From positions 1-64,000 of the forward strand of contig NZ_BMZB01000001.1 in the NCBI RefSeq assembly GCF_014652575.1: a stretch of 64,000 bases of DNA, given 5' to 3'. The notes under the pieces are model-generated. The model worked only from the letters and a program-made list of their open reading frames with translations. It was not told the DNA's origin and searched no databases. This document shows, in pieces, positions 7,874 through 17,030 of the stretch. Source of the DNA: Asticcacaulis endophyticus. Lineage in GTDB: Bacteria > Pseudomonadota > Alphaproteobacteria > Caulobacterales > Caulobacteraceae. The number at the start of each line of letters is the position of its first letter. Position 1 is the first letter of the stretch. Made by a program: the position numbers and the translations under genes.

Positions 7874-8356
7874 TTACTCTTCACCCACGGTCGCGGCGGC
7901 TTTTTCCTTGGGCTTGCGGTCTTTGAAGACCTTACCCATGTCGCGTTCTTCGGATGTGGTCAGTTCTTCGTCGGCGGCGGGGAACATTTCCTCTTCCTCC
8001 TCCTCGATATGGTGAAGATATTCGTGTTTTAGCTCCGCGAATTTCTCCGACCATTTTTTTGAACCGGCATCAAGCTCAGCAATTTCGTCGATCAGGTCTT
8101 CGATTTCTTTGTGCTCAGCCACCGAATGGCGGGCCTTAGAGGTCAGGTCAGGATTAGCCATCATGACCGAATAGAGCGCCTGCTCTTCGGCCGCCGCGTG
8201 AGCCTTGGCCTCCAGCGCAAAGGCCGCGAAATGCTCCAACCGCGCATCCTTATCGGCGGCCTCGATCTTATCCAGCAGCTTACGGTGCTTATTGTGGTCG
8301 GCAATCAGGGCGGTAAAGATATCAAGCGCAGATTTCGTGGGGGTTTTATTAGTCAT
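7874..8356 (-). CDS. Hemerythrin HHE-domain protein
   Basis: The 160-residue helical protein has the HHE cation-binding layout, with candidate di-iron ligands in IADHNKHRK, HAAAEEQALY, AEHKEIEDL and the LHHIEEEEEEMFP segment. Such proteins bind oxygen or nitric oxide or handle iron in the cytoplasm. The start is ATG 8356 (MTNKTPTK) with GGAGG just upstream; longer in-frame extensions overlap the neighbouring gene and carry no domain. The tail is Lys/Glu-rich and disordered. Confidence 0.88.
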   Translation of the reverse strand: MTNKTPTKSALDIFTALIADHNKHRKLLDKIEAADKDARLEHFAAFALEAKAHAAAEEQALYSVMMANPDLTSKARHSVAEHKEIEDLIDEIAELDAGSKKWSEKFAELKHEYLHHIEEEEEEMFPAADEELTTSEERDMGKVFKDRKPKEKAAATVGEE

Positions 8357-8429
8357 GGGGGCCGCCTCCAAAATGTTAACCCACCCTAACCACCTAAAAA
8401 TGGCTTTTCGATCAGGTCGCGCCGTCAGA

Positions 8430-9842
8430 TTATAAAGTCTGCGTATCGTCCAAAACCATATCCGGTCTGGCATCAGAGGCCGAGGTTTCCAGCACCACAT
8501 TATCCATCTTCAACCCACGCACATGCCGCGCCCACAGGCCGTAAGCAGGGGTGATCCCGAACATGCTCGGTTCCGGATAGGCGCTATCCAGTTCATCAGG
8601 CCGGCGCGCCGCATCCTCTGCCGTGCCGCCGCCGCGATAGGTAAAATGCAGGTTGGTTAGCGTCACGTCCTCAATCGAGTGATCGCTCAACCCCATGATC
8701 AGGGCCGAATAATCTGGCAATATGTCGGTCGCGGTCATGTCCGATATCTGCACCCGGCGGATCGTGCCCGGCGTCGTGCCTTCCGGCCCGCGCAAACGTG
8801 CGCCGATGCGCAGGAACAACGGCGCGGTCGTAACTTCATTCAGGCTCAGGTTCTCGGCCACCACATCTTCGATCACCCCGCCATCGACCGTTTCCAGCGC
8901 CAGCCCGCGTGAGCGTTCAAAATGGCAGTTGCGGATGGTGATGCGCCGGAAACTGCCGTTCGATTCTGTGCCGATCTTGATGCGGCCGGTGACGCGGTCC
9001 TGATCGGGGGCGCGCTCTTGCGTGCGGCCAAACGTGCCATCAAGCATAGTGCCTAAGTCAAACCCGCTGACGCGGCAGTCTTCGATATGGATGTCTTCAC
9101 AGTCGCGGAGTTCGCCCAAAGCAAAACTCGATTTCAGCACAATCGCATCATCATTAGGCGTATTGACCTTGCAGCCGGTGATGCGCACGCGCTTACAGCC
9201 GTCGATATCCAGCCCGTCACGGTTGGTGTCGATGGTCAGACCGTCAATCACCATGTCGGAGGCGCCAGTGGCCAGCAGCGCAAAATGGCCACCGTTTTTG
9301 ATCGTAAACCCGCGCAAGGTGACGTGCTGGCAGTTCTTAAGCGCGATAGATTTATTGCCTAATCCCGCCATGGCCGAAACTTCCGGTGCCAGCTCGGCCA
9401 TGACTTCGGCGGACAGGCCGCGCATGGACAGCGGGAACTCACCGGCCTGCTTTTGCCATTGCGATCCCGGCCCTTCGCGGGTCAGGCCTTCGCCGTTGAT
9501 CAGGCCCGCCCCGGTTATGGCGATATGCGTCAACCCCTCCCCCCAGATCAGCGAATTATGCCAGTGCGAATGGCCGAAATCCTGATAAAGATCAAACAGA
9601 TTAGGCTCAAACGGATCGTATGCGCCGCCGTGAAGTTTGGGATCGGCGGCGATAATCTCCGCCCCTTCGGACAGGTGCAGGGTAACGTGGCTTTTGAGGC
9701 GGATCGAAAAGCTTAAATACCGCCCCGCCGGAAACACGACGACCCCGCCGTCAACGGCAGCGGCATCTATCGCGGCATTTATGGCTACGGTATCAAGTGC
9801 TGCACCGTCGCCAACCGCCCCGAAATCCCCGATATTGAACAT
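8430..9842 (-). CDS. Glycoside hydrolase family 28 (polygalacturonase-like)
   Basis: The 470-residue product begins MFNIGDFGAVGDG, the usual start of the right-handed beta-helix of pectate-lyase/GH28 proteins. The catalytic region shows DGLDIDGCKRV followed by NTPNDDAIVLKS, matching the GH28 pattern of paired aspartates. RIKIGTESNG takes the place of the RIK motif. No signal peptide is present from ATG 9842, so the enzyme should be cytoplasmic and act on imported oligogalacturonides. An alternative ATG at 9905 adds no signal either. It stands alone between hemerythrin and MerR genes. Confidence 0.85.
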   Translation of the reverse strand: MFNIGDFGAVGDGAALDTVAINAAIDAAAVDGGVVVFPAGRYLSFSIRLKSHVTLHLSEGAEIIAADPKLHGGAYDPFEPNLFDLYQDFGHSHWHNSLIWGEGLTHIAITGAGLINGEGLTREGPGSQWQKQAGEFPLSMRGLSAEVMAELAPEVSAMAGLGNKSIALKNCQHVTLRGFTIKNGGHFALLATGASDMVIDGLTIDTNRDGLDIDGCKRVRITGCKVNTPNDDAIVLKSSFALGELRDCEDIHIEDCRVSGFDLGTMLDGTFGRTQERAPDQDRVTGRIKIGTESNGSFRRITIRNCHFERSRGLALETVDGGVIEDVVAENLSLNEVTTAPLFLRIGARLRGPEGTTPGTIRRVQISDMTATDILPDYSALIMGLSDHSIEDVTLTNLHFTYRGGGTAEDAARRPDELDSAYPEPSMFGITPAYGLWARHVRGLKMDNVVLETSASDARPDMVLDDTQTL

Positions 9843-9894
9843 GCGCGTCTCCGTTTTCGTCCGATTAACGCAGGCCCCGTTAAAGGGCAATGGG

Positions 9895-10012
9895 TTAGAG
9901 CGCATCCCAAAAAGTGGGCAGCGGTTTTTTGGCCAAAGACTAAAATGGGATGCGCGTTAAATTAAAAATTTAGAGCGCCGATCTGATCCAATCAGATCGG
10001 AATACGCTCTAA
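9895..10012. repeat. Family I composite palindromic element, copy B
   Basis: The outer ends ttagagcg (9895-9902) and cgctctaa (10005-10012) are inverted. Inside are a family I unit with arms gcgcatccca (9900-9909) and tgggatgcgc (9946-9955), and a second hairpin ccgatctgat (9978-9987) / atcagatcgg (9991-10000) with a cca loop, itself flanked by tagagcg. It fills the gap between the divergent GH28 and MerR genes. Confidence 0.8.
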
Positions 10013-10107
10013 GTCCATTGACGGCCACGCCATTTTTTTGAAATTACCCCTTGAACCGTACCCAGGGGCAGGCCCGATAGCTTAACCGTCCAACGAAAGA
10101 CTATGCC

Positions 10108-10902
10108 TTGAAACCGCCCAAACGCCACCTGACCCTGACTGAAACCGCCCGCCGCTTTGGTATATCGGGTAAAGCCCTTCGCCTCTACGAAGAGAAAGGC
10201 CTTATCCGTCCCGAGCGCACCCGTGCGGACTGGCGCCTATATGGGCCGGAACAGTTTCTGCGCCTGCAACAGGTCCTTGCCCTCAAAAGCTTTGGCCTGC
10301 CGCTGGCACGGATTTCCGAACTGCTTTCGGGCCGTCAGACCGACCTGGCGGATTTTCTGGCGCTGCATGAAGCCATGCTTAGGCGTCAGAAGGACGACGT
10401 GGAACAGGCCATCACACTGGTGAGTTCCGCGCGGTTGAAACTGGCGGATCAAGGCACGCTTTCCACGGACGATCTCATTGATCTGACAAGGAAAACGACG
10501 ATGACCAATACCCCTGAACGTCAGGCTGGCTACGCAGCGCTTGCGGCAAAGCACCTGACACCCGAAGACCAGAGCCTCATGACCGCCAAGGGCTATGCCG
10601 GCATGGATAAACCCGATACAGACTGGAACACCCTGATTGCCGAAGCCAATCTTCTGATGGCCGAGGATTATAAGCCCCATTCTTCGCGCGCGATGGATCT
10701 GGCCCGGCGTTGGATGCAGCAGGTGGAAAAGGCCACCGGCGGTAACCATCAACTTAATCAGAAAGTGCTGGCTCTGGCTAAGGACTTCCTGAGCCAGCCC
10801 AATCATCAATCGCCGTCATCATTGGCGATGACTGACTATATCCGTAAGGCCTATGGTGCCGCGATTGCGGCGGGTCTGATGCCTGATCCGCAAGCGACCT
10901 GA
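10108..10902 (+). CDS. MerR-family regulator with TipAS-like C-terminal domain
   Basis: The 264-residue protein has a MerR winged helix at about 8-77 (TLTETARRFGISGKALRLYEEKGLI, then RLYGPEQFLRLQQVLALKSFGL) and a coiled dimer helix. A helical domain from about 135 resembles the TipAS drug-binding region (GYAALAAKHLTPEDQ). The start is TTG 10108, since the DNA-binding domain begins only seven residues later and no ATG is available. It is likely an activator responding to a bound small molecule. No target gene is obvious beside it. Confidence 0.82.
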   Translation: MKPPKRHLTLTETARRFGISGKALRLYEEKGLIRPERTRADWRLYGPEQFLRLQQVLALKSFGLPLARISELLSGRQTDLADFLALHEAMLRRQKDDVEQAITLVSSARLKLADQGTLSTDDLIDLTRKTTMTNTPERQAGYAALAAKHLTPEDQSLMTAKGYAGMDKPDTDWNTLIAEANLLMAEDYKPHSSRAMDLARRWMQQVEKATGGNHQLNQKVLALAKDFLSQPNHQSPSSLAMTDYIRKAYGAAIAAGLMPDPQAT

Positions 10903-10913
10903 TAAAAAGCCAG

Positions 10914-10942
10914 CAGGCGTTGTGATGTTACCGCAACGCCTG
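10914..10942 (-). terminator. Terminator between convergent merR and qor genes
   Basis: The stem is caggcgttg (10914-10922) with caacgcctg (10934-10942) and an 11-nt loop. On the minus strand it is followed by gctttttatc, giving a T5 tract, so it ends the quinone oxidoreductase transcript. It may also slow the plus-strand transcript. Confidence 0.7.
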
Positions 10943-11911
10943 TTACGGCACCAATATAGTCGTACCGGTCGTGGCGCGGCTTTCCAGCGCTTGGTGGGCC
11001 TTGGCGGCATCTTTCAACGCAAAGCGCTGATGGATCGGGATGGTGATAATCCCGCGACCGATCAGGTCGAACAGTTCACGTGCCGAGGCCAGCAGATCCT
11101 CGCGCGTGGCGTTATAGGCAAACAGTGATGGCCGCGTCATATAGAGCGAACCCTTGGCATTGAGGATACCAATATCAAACGGCGGGATCGGCCCGGACGA
11201 TTGGCCGAACGACACAAACAAACCGCGTGGTTTCAGCACATCCAGAGAGGCCGGAAAGGTATCGGCGCCCACTGAATCGTAAACCACATCAAACCGCCCG
11301 CCGTTCAGTTCCAGAGCCTTCGGCACAAAGCCATTTTCGGCATAGTTGATGACGTGATCATAGCCATGTGCCATCGCCAGATCGACCTTGGCCTGTGATC
11401 CGGCCGTGCCAATAATGTGCGCCCCCAAATGCCGCGCCCACTGACCGGCGATCAGGCCGACCCCACCGGCGGCAGCGTGGAACAAAAGGCTGTGACCGGA
11501 TTTCACCTCGAACGTACTGCGCAGCAGATACTGCACGGTAAGTCCTTTCAGCAGCGATGCCGCCGCCACCTCGTCAGGCACCGTATCGGGCAGCGGGATC
11601 AGCTTATCGGCAGGGACATTGCGCACCTCAACGTAAGCGCCCGGCCCGTGCAGATAGACCACGCGGTCGCCAGGTTTAAAATCGCTGACGCCCTCACCCA
11701 CGGCCTCAATGATACCGGCGGCCTCATTCCCCGGCGAAAACGGCAGGGTGGTTTTGTAGAGCCCTGAGCGGAAATAGGTGTCGATATAGTTGACCCCGAT
11801 GGCGGTATGGCGCACCCGCACCTCACCGGCCTGCGGCGGGGTGAGGTCAATGTCCTCAGCCACCATGACGTCTGGGCCGCCGGTTTGGTGGACGCGGATC
11901 GCTAAGACCAT
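10943..11911 (-). CDS. qor: NADPH:quinone oxidoreductase (zinc-free MDR family)
   Basis: The 322-residue medium-chain dehydrogenase/reductase has a GroES-like N-terminal domain and a Rossmann domain. The NADPH motif is HAAAGGVGLIAGQWA near 145-159, and the quinone reductase signature GVNYIDTYFRSGLY is near 39-52. No zinc-binding cysteines are present. It reduces quinones or enals with NADPH in the cytoplasm. AAGGAG precedes ATG 11911. Confidence 0.92.
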   Translation of the reverse strand: MVLAIRVHQTGGPDVMVAEDIDLTPPQAGEVRVRHTAIGVNYIDTYFRSGLYKTTLPFSPGNEAAGIIEAVGEGVSDFKPGDRVVYLHGPGAYVEVRNVPADKLIPLPDTVPDEVAAASLLKGLTVQYLLRSTFEVKSGHSLLFHAAAGGVGLIAGQWARHLGAHIIGTAGSQAKVDLAMAHGYDHVINYAENGFVPKALELNGGRFDVVYDSVGADTFPASLDVLKPRGLFVSFGQSSGPIPPFDIGILNAKGSLYMTRPSLFAYNATREDLLASARELFDLIGRGIITIPIHQRFALKDAAKAHQALESRATTGTTILVP

Positions 11912-11956
11912 CGGATATCTCCTTATTCGTTCAGAGATATATCGGCGTCACGGCTT

Positions 11957-13921
11957 TCAGTTCAATAGCGGGATGCCACAACTTTGCAGAAACCGGAAGG
12001 TATCGTCATAAAACCCTGACGGCCGTGTCGGGTCGCGGTCATCGCCCGTGGGCACAAAGATCACCATGCCCTGCCGCGCGCGGGTAAGTATTACCCGGTA
12101 GGTATTTTTCAGGTAAAGCCGCTGATGACGGTCCTTAACCGACTGCCATTTCGTGCCTTTGAATTTGTTCAGTTGCCAGCCGTAGCCGTCATGGCGCAGG
12201 TCGGCATCCCAGCACACGCCGGCCCAGTCCAGCTCCAGCCCCTGCACATCAAATTCGGTCGCCACGTCTTCCAGGTAATAGGACGACCGCACATCGGCAC
12301 GGTCATTCAGAAACCAGTTGGCGGGGTCAATCTCAGACTTTATGTGCACGCCTTCGGGCTTGAGTCGCAGCGCCCCGGATGAAGCTATCAGGCCAAACCG
12401 TTCCGACCCGCGCGCGGTTTGGCGCAACCATTCGCGGGCGGCATGGATGTCACGGGTCAGGTAAATTGGATAATGCCCTAACTTATCAAAGGCCGCCCGT
12501 GCCGCCTCGGCATCACCATTTAACACCTGCGCCACAAAATCCGAAAGGGTCTCTGCCCGGAACGACCGCATAGACACCGACAGATGCAGGTCTTCATGCA
12601 AGGTCACAGGCTCGGTTTTGATAAAGGCATCGGCGTCGTTATTCAGGTTATAATCGGTCTGGATAATCTGTGCCGACGCATGGACGCGCCAGTGCGGAAA
12701 ATGATCGCGGATCGCCGCCATCCATTCGGATAACCCCGCCTCACCGGTATTGATTTCCTGCCCGCCGCCGATCAGGCACACCACCGTGCACCAGTCGTGA
12801 TGACGATCCATAACCCGCAGCAAAAATTCAGGCTCGGACATATCAAAATCGGCCACCGCGCGCTTTTGCTGCATGAACTTTGAGGCCTGCGCCCGCGTCC
12901 AGGCGCGCTGGGCTTCGTCGAAGACCACAATATGATCGGAGGGCGCTTCATGGCTGCGCAGATAATGGTCGCGGAAGTGGTGAATGTTCTGGATAAAGGC
13001 GTGAACATTGCGGGCAATATGGGTTTTAGCGCCGCCCGTGTTATTAGCTTTGTTTCTGGCCTGCTGATCGCGGATCAGGGCCTCAGACAGCACCGCCACC
13101 AGCGGCCCGTTTCCGGACAGGAAAGTGGCGTGCGTGTCACCCTGATCACTGCGTTGGGTGGCGATGTTCAAGCCCGCCAAGGTCTTACCCGCCCCCGGCA
13201 CGCCCGTGACGAAACAGATCGACTTTTGCCGGTGAGCGCGGGAGGTCTCCACCACGCGGTTGATGATATCCTGCGTGGTCGTAAGGTTAATATCATCGGC
13301 GGCCCTTCGAGTTATATCTTCGACGCCATGTCGCGCATAGAGCGCGCGGGCGGCCTCGATAATGGTCGGGGTTGGGCGATAGCCGGTGGCGGCCCATATG
13401 TGCGCATCGAACTGCGCGGCCGCCGTGGCGCTGAACATTTTCAGCACATAACCCAGGTCGTTGGGGCATACGCACAACGGTTTGGCGACATGGGAGCCGG
13501 GCAGTTCAAACTGGATGATGTCGGACACAAGCGCTTTGGTCGGCACCAGCACCGGCACGATCGCCAGATCATGACTGCCCAAATGAAAGTTTTTCAGATC
13601 GAGCGCATAGTCTTCGACTTGTTCTATGGCATGGCGGTCAAAGCTGTCCGCTCCGACCTTGAACTCGATCACAAACACGCAGTCACCGATCAGCACTACG
13701 CAATCGGCACGCTTACCCATGCGCGGAATGGCGAACTCGAAATAGAGCGTAAAGGCCGGCTGATCGCTAAGTGCCGCGCGCATGAGGGTGATTTGCTGCC
13801 GCCACGCTTCGCGCTGGGTCATCTCCAGCGCGAAGGAATGCCCTTGCGCCAAAGCCCCAAGAATATGCTCACCCGTATCGGCAAAAAACCGCGCACGGTC
13901 TGCGGTATAATAGGCGCGCAT
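11957..13921 (-). CDS. PD-(D/E)xK nuclease-like domain fused to DUF2075 helicase
   Basis: The 654-residue protein starts at ATG 13921, where GGGGGAG precedes the codon. An N-terminal region (about 55-135) shows the restriction-nuclease pattern Glu62, Asp73 and Glu86-x-Lys88 (VIEFKVG). The DUF2075 superfamily 1 ATPase follows: Walker A TGVPGAGKT (239-247), Walker B VVFDEAQ (332-338), motif III LIGGGQEIN (383-391), and motifs V-VI near EFDVQGLELDW and ILTRARQGMVIF (556-622). It is likely a DNA- or RNA-acting enzyme and a stand-alone defence protein is plausible. It has no obvious partner and is divergent from a Sel1 gene. Confidence 0.85.
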   Translation of the reverse strand: MRAYYTADRARFFADTGEHILGALAQGHSFALEMTQREAWRQQITLMRAALSDQPAFTLYFEFAIPRMGKRADCVVLIGDCVFVIEFKVGADSFDRHAIEQVEDYALDLKNFHLGSHDLAIVPVLVPTKALVSDIIQFELPGSHVAKPLCVCPNDLGYVLKMFSATAAAQFDAHIWAATGYRPTPTIIEAARALYARHGVEDITRRAADDINLTTTQDIINRVVETSRAHRQKSICFVTGVPGAGKTLAGLNIATQRSDQGDTHATFLSGNGPLVAVLSEALIRDQQARNKANNTGGAKTHIARNVHAFIQNIHHFRDHYLRSHEAPSDHIVVFDEAQRAWTRAQASKFMQQKRAVADFDMSEPEFLLRVMDRHHDWCTVVCLIGGGQEINTGEAGLSEWMAAIRDHFPHWRVHASAQIIQTDYNLNNDADAFIKTEPVTLHEDLHLSVSMRSFRAETLSDFVAQVLNGDAEAARAAFDKLGHYPIYLTRDIHAAREWLRQTARGSERFGLIASSGALRLKPEGVHIKSEIDPANWFLNDRADVRSSYYLEDVATEFDVQGLELDWAGVCWDADLRHDGYGWQLNKFKGTKWQSVKDRHQRLYLKNTYRVILTRARQGMVIFVPTGDDRDPTRPSGFYDDTFRFLQSCGIPLLN

Positions 13922-14056
13922 GGCTCCCCCTGAAATCGAGCCTAGGCTGTCATAAAGCGTCAGATTTACAAGAAAAATATCCAAGGCGTGTTTTCAGCAT
14001 TCACAACCCTGAACAATTCTATAGATAACTATACCAAGTATATTGATGGGGAACTT

Positions 14057-15196
14057 ATGCGGTATTTTGTGACGCTGGCAACGGCCTTTGCAGCCTTGAT
14101 AACGACAAATAGCGGACATGCCGAAACCACACCCTATGACGGCACCGGCAGCCATTTATATGTCGTTACAGAAGCCGAAACGAAACCAAACAAAAATTAT
14201 CTGGACATTAAAGCACATCGCGCACGCACAATCAGAAGCCTCCGCTATGCCGCTGATAATGGCAACCGTGTCGCAATGTTTGATCTGGCTTCGGTTTTGT
14301 CCCAAGGCATATACGGGCCACAAGACTTAAAGGCTGCATATAATTTATATGAGGCCGCGGCAGACAAAGATGAACCTCGCGCACTCAGTGTGATGTGCCA
14401 AGCCTACTTGCTAGGTATCAATCGTCCCGTCAATATCGCCAAAGCGATGAACGAATATTGTATTAAGATAAAAGTCAGCCAGCCCGCTCTGATTTTTTCC
14501 GTTGCTTACGATTATGAGCACGGCCTATCCGGCCCAAAGGATGAGACCGAAGCTTTCAAAAATTACCTGCTTGCAGCACAAACTGGTAGTGGCGAAGCCA
14601 TGAATCAACTCGGCCTTAAGGCAATAAATCAAACAGATAAGGCTGAAGTAGCACGCGAATGGTTTCGCAGAGGCAGCGCCGAAGGCTCTGCGGACGCTAT
14701 GTTCAATCTGGCTCAAATGACGGCAGAAGGGCGCGGCGGCTTTAAGGATGAAAAAGAAGCCGCATGGCTTTATGTCAATGCTGCGCGACGCGGCCACAAG
14801 GGCGCCAGTGAGTGGCTCTCGGCCCAATTAGTTTCACCAGAACCTTTGAAACGGACCATACTTTATAAAGATTCAAAGTGGCTAATTACTCAGGCAGATG
14901 GGACTAAGAATACAAAGACCCCCAAGTCGTTCGACGTAAAAGATCTCGCTCAATTTTTTTCAAAATACAGAGAGGAGGGAGGGACTGACATATCAGCCAC
15001 GATGCATTGTTACATTACAGAGTCGCATATTATCGATTTGTGCCTAAATCAGGCAGAACTCCCGGTAGGGTATAACGCAGGCGCCATACTTCGTGGTGTT
15101 TTCAATGACAAATTGACCATTTCACCGATTGATGCCAAAGGCCAGTCCACCGCACAAAGTGTATTTGTTTATAATTTTACCTGGTCATTCAATTAA
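14057..15196 (+). CDS. Secreted Sel1-repeat protein
   Basis: The 379-residue protein has a signal peptide (MRYFVTLATAFAALITTNSG, cleavage probably after HA near 22). Four to five Sel1-like alpha-alpha repeats follow (NGNRVAMFDLASVLSQG, EPRALSVMCQAYLLG, GSGEAMNQLGLKA, GSADAMFNLAQMTAEG). The last ~110 residues have no recognised fold. Sel1 proteins act as periplasmic scaffolds or regulators. The start is ATG 14057 with TGGGGA before it. The gene is clearly more AT-rich than the flanking flagellar genes, a hint of transfer. Confidence 0.82.
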   Translation: MRYFVTLATAFAALITTNSGHAETTPYDGTGSHLYVVTEAETKPNKNYLDIKAHRARTIRSLRYAADNGNRVAMFDLASVLSQGIYGPQDLKAAYNLYEAAADKDEPRALSVMCQAYLLGINRPVNIAKAMNEYCIKIKVSQPALIFSVAYDYEHGLSGPKDETEAFKNYLLAAQTGSGEAMNQLGLKAINQTDKAEVAREWFRRGSAEGSADAMFNLAQMTAEGRGGFKDEKEAAWLYVNAARRGHKGASEWLSAQLVSPEPLKRTILYKDSKWLITQADGTKNTKTPKSFDVKDLAQFFSKYREEGGTDISATMHCYITESHIIDLCLNQAELPVGYNAGAILRGVFNDKLTISPIDAKGQSTAQSVFVYNFTWSFN

Positions 15197-15203
15197 GCGT
15201 TTC

Positions 15204-15219
15204 GTTAACCATTCTTAAG
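15204..15219 (+). promoter_or_regulatory. Candidate CtrA box upstream of fliI
   Basis: The sequence gttaaccattcttaag has TTAA half-sites at 15205 and 15215 with a 6-bp spacer, 24 bp before the fliI start. fliIJ belongs to the CtrA-activated early flagellar class in Caulobacter. Confidence 0.65.
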
Positions 15220-15242
15220 TTTGCGTTACCTAAACTCACCCC

Positions 15243-16595
15243 ATGCAGGATCTGATTCACGCCGCCGATAATGTTGAGCCGTTACGGGTGTATGGCCGCG
15301 TGGCCGTGGTCAATGGCCTGCTGATCGAAGCCAAGGGCGGGCTTTCTTACATGCAGGTCGGTGCGCGCTGTGAGATCATCCGCCGCCATGCCGAGCCCCT
15401 GCCCGTCGAAGTCGTCGGCTTTCGCGAAGACCGCGCCCTGATGATGCCGTTTGGGCCCATCGAAGGCATAGCGCCCGGCGCTGAAATCCGCATCCTGTCC
15501 GATGGCGGCAAGGTCTATCCGTCACGCGCGTGGCTGGGGCGGATCGTCGATTCTTTTGGTGAGGCCATTGATGGTCTGGGGCCGCTGCCCAAGGGTCAGG
15601 TCGGCTACAACTTGCGTGCTGCACCGCCGCCTGCCCATACCCGCGCCCGAGTCGGGGAACGGCTGAACCTAGGCGTGCGGGCCATGGATGTGTTCACCAC
15701 CTGCTGCCGCGGTCAGCGCTTAGGTGTGTTTGCCGGGTCTGGCGTCGGTAAGTCCGTGCTGCTGTCGATGCTGGCGCGCGAAGCCACATGTGATGCCGTT
15801 GTGGTCGGCCTGATCGGCGAACGGGGCCGCGAAGTGCGCGAATTTATCGAGGAAACCCTTGGCCCTGAAGGTTTGCGACGCGCCATTGTGGTGGTCGCAA
15901 CCTCGGACGAACCCGCCCTGAAACGCCGTCAAGCGGCCTATATGACCCTGGCGCTGAGTGAATATTTGCGCGATCAGGGCCTGGAGGTTCTGTGCCTGAT
16001 GGACTCGGTCACCCGCTTTGCGATGGCGCAGCGTGAGATCGGTTTGGCCACCGGTGAGCCGCCGACCACCAAGGGCTATACCCCGACCTGCTTTGCCGAA
16101 TTGCCCAAGCTTTTGGAGCGCGCTGGCCCCGGCCCGACCTATCCAGACGGCACCCAAGGCGGGCCGATTACAGGGCTATTTACCGTGCTGGTTGACGGCG
16201 ACGATCATAACGAACCGATTGCCGATGCCGTGCGCGGGATTTTGGACGGCCACATCGTCATGAGCCGCAATATCGCTGAGCGCGGCCGCTTCCCCGCCAT
16301 TGATGTTTTGAAGTCGATCAGCCGGACCATGCCGGGGTGCCAGACCATCCCCGAACGCGAGGTCGTGCGACAAGCGCGGCAGGTGCTGTCGGCCTATACC
16401 AACATGGAAGAACTGATCCGGATCGGGGCCTATCGCGCCGGTGCTGACCCCGATGTTGACCGGGCGATCCGCCTCAACCCTGACATCGAAAATTTTTTAC
16501 GGCAAGACAAGGAAGAATACACCTCTCTTGACGACTCGTTTACATTTCTGGCGCAAATTCTGACTTCGGATCAGGTGGAACCTCCACCGGGTTAA
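15243..16595 (+). CDS. fliI: Flagellar export ATPase FliI
   Basis: FliI is the cytoplasmic hexameric ATPase that, with FliH and FliJ, feeds substrates to the flagellar export gate. The 450-residue product has the F1-beta-like core: Walker A AGSGVGKS (164-171), [10 protein letters not shown] near 192-201, Walker B LEVLCLMD ending at Asp254, and the conserved segment [20 protein letters not shown]. fliJ follows 18 bp downstream. Confidence 0.97.
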   Translation: MQDLIHAADNVEPLRVYGRVAVVNGLLIEAKGGLSYMQVGARCEIIRRHAEPLPVEVVGFREDRALMMPFGPIEGIAPGAEIRILSDGGKVYPSRAWLGRIVDSFGEAIDGLGPLPKGQVGYNLRAAPPPAHTRARVGERLNLGVRAMDVFTTCCRGQRLGVFAGSGVGKSVLLSMLAREATCDAVVVGLIGERGREVREFIEETLGPEGLRRAIVVVATSDEPALKRRQAAYMTLALSEYLRDQGLEVLCLMDSVTRFAMAQREIGLATGEPPTTKGYTPTCFAELPKLLERAGPGPTYPDGTQGGPITGLFTVLVDGDDHNEPIADAVRGILDGHIVMSRNIAERGRFPAIDVLKSISRTMPGCQTIPEREVVRQARQVLSAYTNMEELIRIGAYRAGADPDVDRAIRLNPDIENFLRQDKEEYTSLDDSFTFLAQILTSDQVEPPPG

Positions 16596-16613
16596 TAAGT
16601 AGGGGTTCTACAC

Positions 16614-17030
16614 ATGGCTAAGTGGGTCAAAAGCTTAATCCGCATCTCGACCTTTGAGGTGGAGACCCTGCAAAAGACCCTCGCCGAAGTCGTTACCCGC
16701 CGCACCCATGTTGAGATGAAAATCGCCACGCTCGATGCCGAATTTGAGCTGGAAACTGTGCGCGCCCGCGAAGATTACAGCCTGTCGATCCATATGCCGG
16801 CCTATAAAAAAGGATGGGACGCGCGCCGGGTGCAGGTCGTGGGTGACCTCAACCTCATTGCCCATGAAGAACTCGGCATCCGCGATCAACTGACCGAGGC
16901 GTTTGAAGAGCTTAAGAAATTCGAGCATGTATCCGAAGTGACCAAGCTCAATCGTCAGCGTCAGGAATTGGCGCGCGAAAATGCCGCCATGGACGAAGCG
17001 GCCCTGCGGATGAGCTACAGCCGCGCTTAA
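16614..17030 (+). CDS. fliJ: Flagellar export chaperone FliJ
   Basis: The 138-residue protein is almost entirely alpha-helical coiled coil (VETLQKTLAEVVTRRTHVEMKIATLDAEFE, then EELKKFEHVSEVTKLNRQRQELAR). FliJ sits as the stalk of the FliI ring and escorts export substrates. Its length and its position directly after fliI support the call. AGGGG lies before ATG 16614. The TAA stop overlaps the xylanase ATG by one base. Confidence 0.93.
   Translation: MAKWVKSLIRISTFEVETLQKTLAEVVTRRTHVEMKIATLDAEFELETVRAREDYSLSIHMPAYKKGWDARRVQVVGDLNLIAHEELGIRDQLTEAFEELKKFEHVSEVTKLNRQRQELARENAAMDEAALRMSYSRA

Noticed and set aside
12932-13933. 333-codon plus-strand ORF opposite the nuclease-helicase gene
   Set aside because: The complementary strand carries all helicase motifs in one frame; the plus-strand product has no domain and no start signal.
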